A stretch of 64,000 nucleotides of DNA from Oryza sativa Japonica Group (Eukaryota > Streptophyta > Magnoliopsida > Poales > Poaceae). Positions 42,926 to 53,497 of the stretch are shown here, piece after piece; positions within the stretch are counted from its first letter, which is position 1, and each line of letters starts with the position of its first letter. Under the pieces are notes generated by a model, which saw only the letters and a program-made list of their open reading frames with translations, was not told the origin of the DNA and made no database searches. A program made the translations under genes and the position numbers. The stretch spans positions 2,673,501 to 2,737,500 of the forward strand of contig NC_089040.1 of NCBI RefSeq assembly GCF_034140825.1, read 5' to 3'.

Positions 42926-45900
42926 ATGGGCGGCGACAAGGAGAACCTCGACCTCTCCGACCTCAACGCCTCGCTGCCCGCCGCCGCCGCCGGTAAGCTC
43001 ACGCGCTCGCGGGGTCTTATCCTGTCGTCTCCTTTATTTGTTTCCTGATCGATCCGTGTTTTGGCCGCAGCTCTCAGCGCCGAGGACCGCGCCGGCCTCG
43101 TCAATGCCCTGAAGGTGAGACGATTTGGATCGATTTTGAGGCGCTATTCGATTCGGGAGCGGGGGGCGTGGTTGGTTGATTTTTGGTACCTGTTAGTTTT
43201 TCTCATCCCGTGTGGTCTGATTCGGTTGCAGGATAAGCTGCAGAGCTTGGCGGGTCAGCACACGGACGTGCTTGAGGCGCTCTCCCCCAATGTCAGGAAG
43301 CGTGTCGAATATTTGAGGGAGATCCAGGTGGGCATGGAATTTCCTTGCCACTAATTTTCCCGTTTCTAATGTGAATACTTTGCCAGATGTTGTTGTGTTA
43401 GAATATTATAATCAATGGTATAGCTGTTAGATTTAGCTTCTGGTAGGCACTGATTTGTAAGGATCTCATTAGTCAGCCTTATCTGTACTGCTGCTTTTTT
43501 ATTAGTGCTCCTTAATTTTGTAATGACTAGAAAAAACACCCATGCTTTGCTATGGATAAAAGAAAGTATATTATAATATGTAATAGATATTAAAACATTG
43601 TCAAATATGTTAGTATCACTTGTTTACTTGTTTGAACCGAATATTTGGACTATTCCATAATATCAAAAGATATCAGGAGCCAATTTGTGGTGGGTGGCAG
43701 ATTCACTGGCACCACCACTAGGGACTTTTAAAGGAGTATAGATTCTGTAAAGAAAAATAGTTTTAGCCAAAAAAAAGTTCTGAGCATTACGTATATGTAA
43801 TATTCATGTTAAGGAAGGAGCTAGATGATGGTAATCAGGCTTTATTATGTCTGTCAGGTGTCGAATATTTATCTCTGGCCTATTCAAAGATGTTCAATAG
43901 TCACCATTTGTTTGGTTGTGGTAGTAGCTGATGGGTAACATCAGAATGACCTGTTCATCATCTTGGAGGATATCAATATGCTTTATCTATGCTGTAAAAT
44001 TTTATCTCTTTAAATTTATGGAACTTCTGTTGGATATGACAATAATTCAAGAGTGATGTTGATCATGGAATTCTCCTTTTGAATTGAATAAGTAAAGATA
44101 TTCCTTATAAGGGGTCATATTGGTAGAACAGTAGGATTGGGATTAGGATATGGTTTAGGCTTATCCCAGCTATCTTCCTTTCACCAAGTCCTCCTTCCTA
44201 ACCCTCCATCTCTATCCCACTTCTACCATGAAATCCAAACAACCTATTCATACTTTTTGTGTGTTGAACTTCCCTTTGGTCTAGTAAGGGAATAAAGGGC
44301 ACTAGATCTTTTTAATGAGAAGGGAAAGTAGGTCAGGTAGTCAAATATGAACATAATATCTGCTGTTAGACGTCTATGCAGGGTAGTTGTCTATTGTTAT
44401 ATGCCACTATGAAGGTCTTTACAGCTTTATATGGTATATACAGACTTAATGCTGCTATGACTATTACCTATTGTACGGGGATTTAGTCTTGGAATTTGAT
44501 ATGTGAACTCTCACATGACCTAAGCAACAAGCTTTGATATATCATTCAAATCTCTATGTTGAAACAGAGAAAGCACCTAATGCAATGTCATCCCCTCAGG
44601 GAGGAGACTGGTCCAAGTTTTTATGTTTTATAGTCTTGGAAAGAGTATGGATAATGTTTATGTAGTAGTATGCTTTAGAACCATAGACATTTTGCCTGTC
44701 AACTATTGGATAATGTGATTTAAACTTTATTTGCTTTCTGTGTTAGCTTCTTGGTAGTTGGTACTGCTTTGATTCATCCGTTACTAAAATTGGGTAGTTC
44801 CAGGCATGCTGCTTTATTCCTGGCCTTCCATTTCCCTGTTTTTATTTTTGTGCAGTCAAAGCTGTGACCTGTTTCTTCTATTTGTATTTTATTCTGCATC
44901 TGCCATATTCATGATGAATTGCTCGAGAAAGTTTTGTTTCATACCATTTCCAGCATAATGGACCAAATTCGAACAGTGCTCTACATAAAATTCACATCTA
45001 AACCATGTGTTGTAATTGCTTCAAAGATCCAACTTTTTCTTCACTATACTAATCCAGGGCCAGCATGATGAAATCGAGTTAAAATTCTTTGAAGAGAGAG
45101 CTGCGCTTGAAGCGAAGTACCAGAAGCTTTATGAACCCTTGTACACAAAGGTATACTTGTTCTTTATGTTAAATATGTGAACAGTATTCCTTTTGTTATT
45201 TTCTTTTGTGACAGTTACTGAACCCCTGCCCCTTTTCCTGTTTTCCAGAGGTATAACATAGTAAATGGAGTTGTTGAGGTTGATGGTGGAAATGACGAAC
45301 CAGCCAGTGAAAATGCTGCTGAGGGTAAAGATGCAGATGGTACCAAATCAAGTTTAATTTTATCTGTTGGTGAATGTTTCACATTCTGATTTATGATTAA
45401 ACCATTTTTTTTCAGCTAAAGGAGTCCCAGATTTTTGGCTTACTGCTATGAAAACAAATGAAGTGCTTTCTGAGGAGGTATAGTATGGTTTACTTTTGTG
45501 TTGTTTTTTAGGTGCATTGCAGTAATTGTTGATTGTGTTATTGCTTTATTAGATCCAAGAGCGTGACGAGCCTGCTTTGAAATATCTGAAAGATATCAAG
45601 TGGGCTAGAATTGACGATCCTAAGGGTTTCAAGCTGGATTTTTTCTTTGATACGAACCCTTTCTTCAAGAACTCTGTCCTAACAAAAACGTACCACATGG
45701 TTGATGAAGATGAACCAATTTTGGAGAAAGCAATTGGGTAAGTTGTTTCATCCTCTGTTGAAACCTGTAACTGCACGTGTTGTTAAAACTAACCATGTTG
45801 GCATGTTATGTGCACTGCAGGACTGAAATTGAGTGGTATCCTGGTAAAAACCTGACACAGAAGATTCTAAAAAAGAAACCCAAGAAAGGTTCAAAGAATG

Positions 45901-46700
45901 CAAAGCCTATTACCAAAACTGAAGTCTGTGAGAGCTTCTTCAACTTTTTCAGTCCCCCGCAAGTACCCGATGATGATGAGGACATTGATGAAGACACTGT
46001 ATGTTCTATTTTGATATTTGACATGCATTTGTTCAATGATATCATATTTGGTGTGCTTTGGTAGTAAACTTGTTCCTTCAATTTATGATAGGCTGATGAG
46101 CTTCAGGGTCAAATGGAACATGATTATGACATTGGGTAAGTACTAGTCATTGCCTGCCACATACTAATGTTCTATCCGTCATGTTGATAAGCTCTTATGG
46201 CTATTCTGATGATATTTTTGGTCGGAAATTACTTATAGGACCACCATAAGGGATAAGATCATCCCACATGCTGTTTCCTGGTTTACTGGTGAGGCTGTGC
46301 AAGCCGAGGATTTTGACGATATGGAGGATGATGAAGAAGATGATGAAGACGATGATGAAGATGAGGAGGAGGAAGAAGAGGATGAGGATGAAGACGAAGA
46401 CGATGAGGAAGAAAAAAGCAAGCCAAAGAAGAAGGTAACTTCACTATGTCATAGAACCTATTTCTGTAGCATCATTCTCCTATTTAGCCAGTTTCTAATA
46501 CATTGCTTTTTTGATTGTCTGGACAGTCGGCAGGCAAACCGAAGGTACATGCTTTACACCAACCTTAAACGACTTGACATCAATTTTCCTTGCTTCGAGT
46601 GTTATAATCTTATAGCTCATAGTACATTCTCCACCAGCTACCATCGAAGGGCGGGGCACAAGGAGGTGCTGATCAACCAGCAGATTGCAAGCAGCAGTAG
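42926..46700 (+). CDS. NAP1: Nucleosome assembly protein 1 histone chaperone (378 aa)
   Basis: Twelve exons: 42926-42992, 43071-43114, 43232-43327, 45058-45150, 45249-45339, 45416-45477, 45553-45737, 45821-45998, 46092-46135, 46239-46434, 46527-46544 and 46638-46700. All phases agree, giving 378 residues, normal for plant NAP1. NAP1 binds H2A-H2B (and H3-H4) and shuttles and deposits histones. Visible landmarks are the NAP fold ([59 protein letters not shown]), the lysine-rich [12 protein letters not shown], and an acidic C-terminal tail of about 35 Asp/Glu ending in KSKPKKKSAGKPK. The last four residues are CKQQ, a CaaX box; farnesylation of plant NAP1 at such a box is reported. Intron 3 is 1.7 kb. 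Exon 11 is only 18 bases. Confidence 0.95.
43328..45057 (+). other. NAP1 intron 3
   Basis: A 1730-base intron between exons 3 and 4. AT-rich, with no internal coding frame or clear transposon ends. Confidence 0.8.
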
Positions 46701-47565
46701 AACTGTTGTGGTTCACAGCGCCACGTGAGCTGTTTGTTATTTTGTTGATGCAGTATTTTGCGTTGAACTGCCCAGGAAATTATTGGTTGGTTGTGCACGG
46801 GTGAGGTTTCGTTGCTGGTATATGTTACCCGTGGTTTTATTGGCGAAGTTGTGAGGCCTGTCTGGAACATCTATATTAGAGTATTATTATGTTTTAGTTA
46901 TATGTAATCGGTTTATTAAGTTTGTGTAATTATCTGGAATCTGCCGGTGGAACTTTTACTAGTATTCATTTGAGCCTTATGGAAAAAAAATGAAATATGT
47001 CTTATGGAAAAAATTGAAATGTGTCATTGATCCAGCGAAGAGTACCTTTGTGTCATTTCTGGATTCCTAATGGAATCCAAGTTTATCGTACTGACTACTG
47101 AGAAAGTGAAGTTTTTTGGTAGTTGGGCTGATCATGGTCAAATAAATCGATGGACACTGAACGTCAAAGTTTGATCTGTATGGTCCATACTGATGATTAA
47201 AGTTGATCTGCAGAGCACGAAGTATTTATTTGGTACAAAAAGAACCTGAAAGTAAGTTAACAATCCTGAAGCGACTGCACGACCAGTCGAGGACCACTTA
47301 GGCCAACCAGAAATACCTGTGCTAACAAAAAGATGGTTTAAGATGATTAATTTTAATTAAAATCACAAACTGAAGGGTCATTTCGATCGCACCGAAACTG
47401 TAAGGTTCAAAAATAGACAAAATTTTGCCAGAACTGGGTTTGTTCGGTTAGAGGAACTTCAATCCGTATAGAAATAAGAAAAATAAAAGAATATGAATGT
47501 ACACACATTAATTCGAAGAAATTCTCTAAGAGGTATGAGTGGATTGAAATTTTCTATATTTTCTA
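46701..47565. other. NAP1 3' UTR and intergenic DNA
   Basis: Sequence after the NAP1 stop, then AT-rich DNA. No gene is recognised. Confidence 0.5.
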
Positions 47566-47820
47566 CTCTCACCGTTTCATATTATAAATCGTTTTGGTTT
47601 TTTTTCTAGTCAAACTTTTTTAATTTTATCAAATTTATAAAAAAATATATTCATTTCTAAAATAAAATAAACATATAATTAAAATATATTCAATGCTAAT
47701 TTTGAAGCAAATACGATGTTTTAGATGTTGCTATTTTTTATATAAATTTGATCAGAGTTTTAAAAAAAGTTTAACTAGAAAAAGAGTTAAAACAACTTAT
47801 ATAATATAAAACGAAAGGAG
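47566..47820. mobile_element. Degenerate Stowaway-type MITE
   Basis: Left end CTCTCACCGTTTCATATTA after TA (47564-47565); right end ATAATATAAAACGAAAGGAG before TA (47821-47822). The arms match with several mismatches, so this is an old copy. Confidence 0.65.
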
Positions 47821-47858
47821 TATCTACCGCTTGTAAAAAAGTTTTAACTTTAATCCTA

Positions 47859-48166
47859 CTTCTTTTGTCCCGAATATAAGAAGTTTCAGAGCTGGACCGG
47901 TTATTAAGAATTAGATGGGAGAGAGATTGTGATTGGTTGAGAAGTGGAGATAAGAAAACTAAGTAGAATTAGATGGGGGGATGTGTGATTGGTTGAAAAG
48001 TGGTGGTAGATGATAAAAGTGAATGGATGAGGGTTGTAATTAGTTGAGAAGAAAATGTTACTGGAGATGTTGTTATATTCCAGGACAAATCACAAGTGCT
48101 AAAAGTTATTATATTTTAGGCCAAATTCTTAGTGCTAAAAATTGTTATATTTTGGTACGGAGGGAG
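47859..48166. mobile_element. Degenerate Stowaway-type MITE
   Basis: Left end CTTCTTTTGTCCCGAATATA after TA; right end ATATTTTGGTACGGAGGGAG. The interior has repeated AGATGGGAGAGAG / GATTGGTTGAGAAG segments. The right-hand TA has changed to TG. Confidence 0.6.
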
Positions 48167-48450
48167 TGCAAACATAATGATAGTCTTCGATATTAGGTTG
48201 TGTTTAAATCCAGGGATGAAAAGTTTTGGCGTATCACATCAGATATACGGACACACATTTGAAGTATTAAACATAGTCGAATAACAAAACATAAATTTAT
48301 TAAGCCTAATTAATCCGTCATTAGCAAATATTTTCTGTAGCACCACATTGTCAAATCATGGTACAATTAGGCTTAAAAGATTCGTCTCGTAATTTTACAC
48401 GCAATCTATATAATTAGTTTTTTAGTCCATATTTAATACTCCATATATAC

Positions 48451-48650
<200 letters not shown>

Positions 48651-48659
48651 GTATATATA

Positions 48660-49898
48660 TGACGGAGCGTGGGGCTCCTCACCGGGAGACCGCGCAGGCC
48701 CCCCTTTGCCGGTTCGGCCGGGGGCGCTAAGTGAGGTTCTTCGCCCTCGATCTGGGGAACGTCAGCGAGAAGAATCGCACGAGACACGGGCGATGTAGAC
48801 AGGTTCGGGCCGCTGAGAAGCGTAATACCCTACTCCTGTGTTCTGGTGGATCTGTGTGTGAAGGAGTTACAGAAAGCCGGAGAGCAAGAGAGTTCCGGCT
48901 CTAGAACCCCTCTTCCTCTTACTCTCCTCTACGAGCTCAGGTATTTTCAAAGTCGTCTCCCTCTTTATTTTTCTTCTTTTTCCCTCGGTGGGCAAGGTCC
49001 TCCTTTTATATCTCAAGGGGATACCACATGCACCACTTCTACCTACTCTTCTTTTGGGTGGAGACCCACCCTATCTTGACCAAAACTTGGCTTGCTTCTT
49101 CGCCTGGAAGCTAAATCACAGCTTGTCCTTGAGTGAGGCCCAGCGCCGTCACTCGCCTGACACAGGGGATCACCCTGTCATTCCTTCATTAATGGGTGGA
49201 GATTTGCAATGGCCGCTGTCTGAATGACCCTCCGATGGGATGGGTCATACCTACCTCCACTCCGCTGGAAGCAGATGCAACGTGGGAGCACGGTTGTCTG
49301 CCGATGACGTGACCGGCGTCAGACCAGTCACAGACCGGTCATTCTTGTCCACCACGCGTCAGTTTAGCATGCCGCACGTCTCCCCTTCTTCATATAATGA
49401 CTTCCTTGCCATGGTTGCGATGAAGCCTGGTATGAATCTGGCCGGGACTGACGTGCCAACTCCAGGAGTTAGCACGCCGGCTCCGGCTAGGGACGAGTGC
49501 CTGGAGGCTCTCATCATTCCGACGGGACGGGGCGAGGCGTGTGACAGGCCGCCTGTTGCCACCTAACCCGTGATCTGACCGGTCTGCGACCGGTCACACA
49601 CTGCGACTGGTCACGGTCCGGACGAGCGCGCACTGCGCCGCACTTAATGCGGCGTGACGCGCTCGTCAATCCGCTATAAGTGCGGTTAGGTGAGCGCCGT
49701 TGTGCTCACCTAACCCACACACGTGGCGCCAAAACCACAGGGGGTCGGGGCGTCCCAGCCCTCGGGGCCGAAACGGGAGCGGCCCGACCCCTTGGGGAGA
49801 CAGAGGGAGAGGTGGCCGCGTCACCCTCGGGCCCGACTCCCCCGAGGGGGTTAAGCCACGTGGGTGACCGCGGCTACTCAAGCCTCTAGTCACGATAC

Positions 49899-49901
<3 letters not shown>
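48660..49901. mobile_element. 1.2-kb transposon-derived insert inside TA array
   Basis: GC-rich, non-coding block with TA arrays on both sides. The left end reads TGACGGAGCGTGGGG, compatible with an LTR end. It shares AGACAGGTTCGGGCCGC and AATACCCTACTCCTGTG phrases with common grass LTR elements, in reverse orientation. No matching right end or target duplication was found. Possible solo LTR or fragment; the class is not settled. Short internal repeats of ACCGGTC/GACCGGT occur at 49309-49610. Confidence 0.55.

Positions 49902-49968
<67 letters not shown>
49902..49968. repeat. (TA)n microsatellite, right array
   Basis: About 33 TA units directly abutting the insert, followed by GTATATATGTAC and then the right end of the host MITE. 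Confidence 0.9.
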
Positions 49969-49976
<8 letters not shown>

Positions 49977-50187
49977 GTACACACATTTAATGTGACAAGT
50001 GAAAAGTTTTTACGTGGGAAATAAAGATGACCTTAACCTTTTCCTCCCAACCGAAACACGCCATATGACTATGAGAGTGTTTTTGTCCCTCCAACAGCTA
50101 CGGCCCACTGGCCCAGCGAGCTGACCCAGAGTGGGCTGGGCTTCTTCTTCGTCGTCTCATACCAATCGTGCGGCGGCGGCGGCGGGG

Positions 50188-52208
50188 ATGGCGGCGGCGT
50201 TGCGCGGGATCGGAGCGAAGCTGGGGAAGGTGAACCACGAGAAGGTGACGAGCGCGCTGCTGCTGGGCTCATTCGTGGTGCTGGGGTGGCGTTCGTGGGA
50301 GCAGCAGCACGAGATCGACGAGCTGGAGGCCAGGAAGGCGTCGCTCCGCGCCGCCAACACCGCCATGTCCTCCGCCATGTGGGCGTGGCGCGAGGAGCTC
50401 TTCGCCCTCGCCGCCGCGCCCTCCCCGCCCATCTCCGCGTCCCGCCTCCGCGTCATCTACGGGGAGGAGCAGCCGCCCGCCTCGCCCGCGTCCAAGAAGC
50501 CAGGTGCGTGTGCTTCACTGCTCCAGATTCAACAGATAGTGGTGTTCTACTCATACTATTATTATAAGGGCTAATTATGGTCATCTAAACCTAAATTCAA
50601 TCCCTGGACTGCAAAATCAAAGGAGTTTTTAGAGAAAACTGCTTTTAGCTGTTTATGATTTGGTTGTGTATATGCAAATGTCTATAGCATCTTAAGGCTG
50701 AGGCTGGGCTGAGAGCCTGAGATGGTGTTGTAGTCATACTGTTAAAAGAACTAATTACGGTAACCTAAACCTAGAATCGATCTCTGGACTGCAAAATCGA
50801 AGGCATTTGTGAGAAAACTGCTTTAAGCTGTTTATGATTTGGTTGCTATGCAAATGTGTGTAGAATCTTAAGCCTGAGACCTGAGGCTGGGCTGAGAGCC
50901 TGAGATGAGATGATCCTATTATGGAATGTGTTTTTAATAATATTGCTGATATTTTTTCTTTGTGTGTGTGTGGGTGGGTGGGTGTTGGGGGGGGGGTGGG
51001 GGGTGGGGTGTGGGTTGAATAACATTGGTCTCAAACTCTCAACTTGCATCTGCATCTGCAGATGCGCCACACTCCCCCTGATCATCACTTCACATTGTTC
51101 TCACTTATAGGATGGCTATTGGTCTAAAGAGAAAATGTATAAATTCCGCTAGGTTGGTTCGAAGTGCCATTTCAGGAAGAAAAGTGGTTCAAAGTGAAAT
51201 TTGCTCCCCTCTTTTGTAACATAATGACCCTGGAGATGCTGCTGTTCATTTTAGGGCATGTGGATAACAAAACAAGCTTAGCTAGAATTTGTGTTGTAGT
51301 CCTCTATTGTGTTTGTGTTGTAGTATTATCTGGCTGAAAATGTTTGATTAGAAGTAGCACCATAATGTTTCATTGCTTCATTGTTCTTAGTGTTTAGGTC
51401 GTTTTATTGTTCACTTTGAACACATGTGGTAGTAGCTTAAAATACTACCGTGGAATTTTAATTGTATGAAATATGTAGGCTTATTTCGTTCACAAACTTG
51501 GCTAGGTGTTTGGAATGTCAGGTACCTTGTAGGGTTTTTTTGGTATCATTAGCCTGGTGTTGGTGTTGATATGCAAAAGGAATGAATTTGAACTTATGTT
51601 TTCTGTCATAACTCTGAATTTCCCTTGTGATCCATTATATGATGTCCAAATTTGCATCGCCGCTACCTTTTATGATGACCTTTTAAAGGAAGGAACATTA
51701 TTAAAAATAGGCTATTGGCATCAACTGTAGCCTGAAGATAACTGTTTGTTTTATGGAAAAGTTTGTATTTGGTCCCTCTACTCTTTATTTGGTTTAGGGA
51801 CTAAATATAGACCTTTTGCTTTCTTCGTTGTTGAGGTGTTTGTGGGATACTGTTGAAATGATTTGTTTAACTGGACTCAAGCATATCATAATATGCATAT
51901 AATGGCGTGCGTTGCCTGTGACATATTACACACCCAGAAAAGAGTCATATTACACGTTGTAGTGCCCTTCAAGGGGGATTATGGATATTTGCCTTGAACT
52001 TTGAATTAAACTATTTGGTTGCCATAATCATATCATCATACCAATTTAAATCGACTATAGTAGAATGGGGAAGTGAACACATAACTGTGTAGTTTGTATC
52101 ATGCAGTTTTATTATTGATAGTCAATTTATCTTACTGGTAATGAAACTATTGGCCCTTTTCAATTTGCAGGAGCAGATGCTGAGGAGGAACCATTTGCTA
52201 TTGCATGA
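50188..52208 (+). CDS. Small single-pass membrane protein, unknown function (117 aa)
   Basis: Two exons, 50188-50503 and 52171-52208, with a 1667-base intron; the phase-1 join gives 117 residues. An upstream in-frame ATG at 50131 would add 19 Ser/Ala-rich residues; I prefer 50188 (MAAALRGIGAKLGKVNHEKV). Residues ~21-38 (TSALLLGSFVVLGWRSW) form one hydrophobic segment. It is followed by a charged helix likely to form a coiled coil (EQQHEIDELEARKASLRAAN). The second exon encodes only ADAEEEPFAIA. The basic N-terminus could target an organelle membrane. Such small proteins are annotated as hypothetical in plants. GGCCCA/TGGGCT motifs precede it (50103-50142). Confidence 0.75.
50570..50909 (+). 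repeat. Tandem duplication in intron (~180-base period)
   Basis: 50570-50728 and 50749-50909 are two diverged copies. Shared segments include CTCTGGACTGCAAAATC-type text, GAGAAAACTGCTTT, AGCTGTTTATGATTTGGTTG and GGCTGGGCTGAGAGCCTGAG. It lies wholly inside the intron of the 117-aa gene. Confidence 0.75.
50963..51015 (+). repeat. G-rich tract (G-quadruplex candidate)
   Basis: GT repeats pass into GGGTGGGTGGGTG and then runs of up to ten G. It lies on the transcribed sense strand of the intron, so it could form G4 in DNA or in the pre-mRNA. Confidence 0.6.
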
Positions 52209-53000
52209 ACTCTTTTCCAGTGTGCCTTAGCATTGTGAAATAGCAATAGAGATCCCTGAAGGTGATGATGTGTTTTTAGATAATCCTGTATAATTTTGCA
52301 CCGAGATGCAAACCGTTTCCAGCTTAAACACAAGTAACAGTGCTGTCCTAATACAGCTTTTCAATTCTATATAGTGAGCCAATGAGGGGTCTGTATTTTC
52401 TGATGTCAATGTTGTCCTCTCCTTGCATATTTGCAAACAGGACCAGCACTTCGATGGTTTAAATGATTGAATCCGTACTTATGCTTGTCTTGTTTGTAAT
52501 TGTAGAAGTACTGTTTGAATCCAAGTGGAAGATGGAATGGAAGACTCGGTATAGTTGTTTTATCTGGAACACAAAAATGGTTTCGCCTTGTGTAGTTGTA
52601 TTTTGCAAAGGGTAGCAAGTTGTCTACTCTTTTGAGTAGTTGTTTGAAATCCGTTGATATTCAGAACGCTTTCCATCGTTCGTAACTGAAATCTTAAATC
52701 CCAGTTGCATCCTCTTTGCTTTCTTCTATGATTAGCATCCTGAGTTACTCATATTGTTTGGTCATTTTCAATCAAAGTCAGCAAGCTGTGTGCCATACTA
52801 TTCTATAGGTAAGTTAAGTGAAACTATTCAAAGTCAGCAAGCTGTTGTCGTGTCGTGTACATTGGAATTCAAGAGGTAAATACTTGAGAGAATATAAGAA
52901 GAGCTCTTTTTGGAAAGCCACTGTTTCGCATGCTTAACGTAATATCAGAGTCAGCAATGGACTAATACCATATAAGGTTGAAATAGAAAATGCCTCACTC
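52209..53000. other. 3' UTR and intergenic DNA up to copia element
   Basis: Probable 3' UTR of the 117-aa gene followed by AT-rich DNA. No other gene. It ends at the TTCTT target site of the retrotransposon. Confidence 0.5.
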
Positions 53001-53005
53001 TTCTT

Positions 53006-53337
53006 TGTAGGAATAAGTCTTGGCTGGTTGGTCTTGGTCTTGTGGTGCCTTTTTCCTGCTTTTCAGCTTTCTAGGACAGCATCTCTACTTTCAGTTTGAG
53101 ATGCTCTAGGACAGTTTGTTGGGATGCTCTGCTCTAGGACAGTTTGTTGGGATGCTCTAGGACAGCACCCTCTTAGACTAGCATGGCTGCATGGCTGCTA
53201 CAAGCAGCTATAAATATGTATCCAATCCTCTTTGGGAGGATATGGCTTTTGTGTTTTGTGAATGAAGAAAACCAGAAAATTGCCCCATCTCGAGTGCCAT
53301 CCTCTTCTCAATGAGAGTAACCATTGAAATTCTAACA
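53006..53337 (+). repeat. Left LTR of copia element
   Basis: 332 bases, TG...CA. Contains TATAAATA at 53209-53216 as probable promoter. It differs from the right LTR by two substitutions seen by eye and an 18-base copy-number difference in TTCTAGGACAGCATCTTT. Internal repeats of CTCTAGGACAGTTTG are visible. Confidence 0.93.
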
Positions 53338-53497
53338 TCTGGTATCAGAGCCACACTTTCCTGTAGGCTAAACATCTCTTGTTCCACCCCTTCCCAAGCT
53401 CGGTTGAGCTCTCAGCCAGCAGCAGCAGCAGCACCAGTTGCTCCTCCTTCCCCTTTCCCTTCCCCCTCTCCACGCAGCAGCCCCCCGCAGGTGCGCC

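Noticed and set aside
46233-46421. Minus-strand poly-Ser frame
   Set aside because: Antisense of the Asp/Glu tail codons of NAP1 exon 10.
49309-49615. Repeated ACCGGTC/GACCGGT motifs considered as a CRISPR-like or regulatory array
   Set aside because: Irregular spacing inside transposon-derived DNA of a plant genome; not an array of repeats and spacers.
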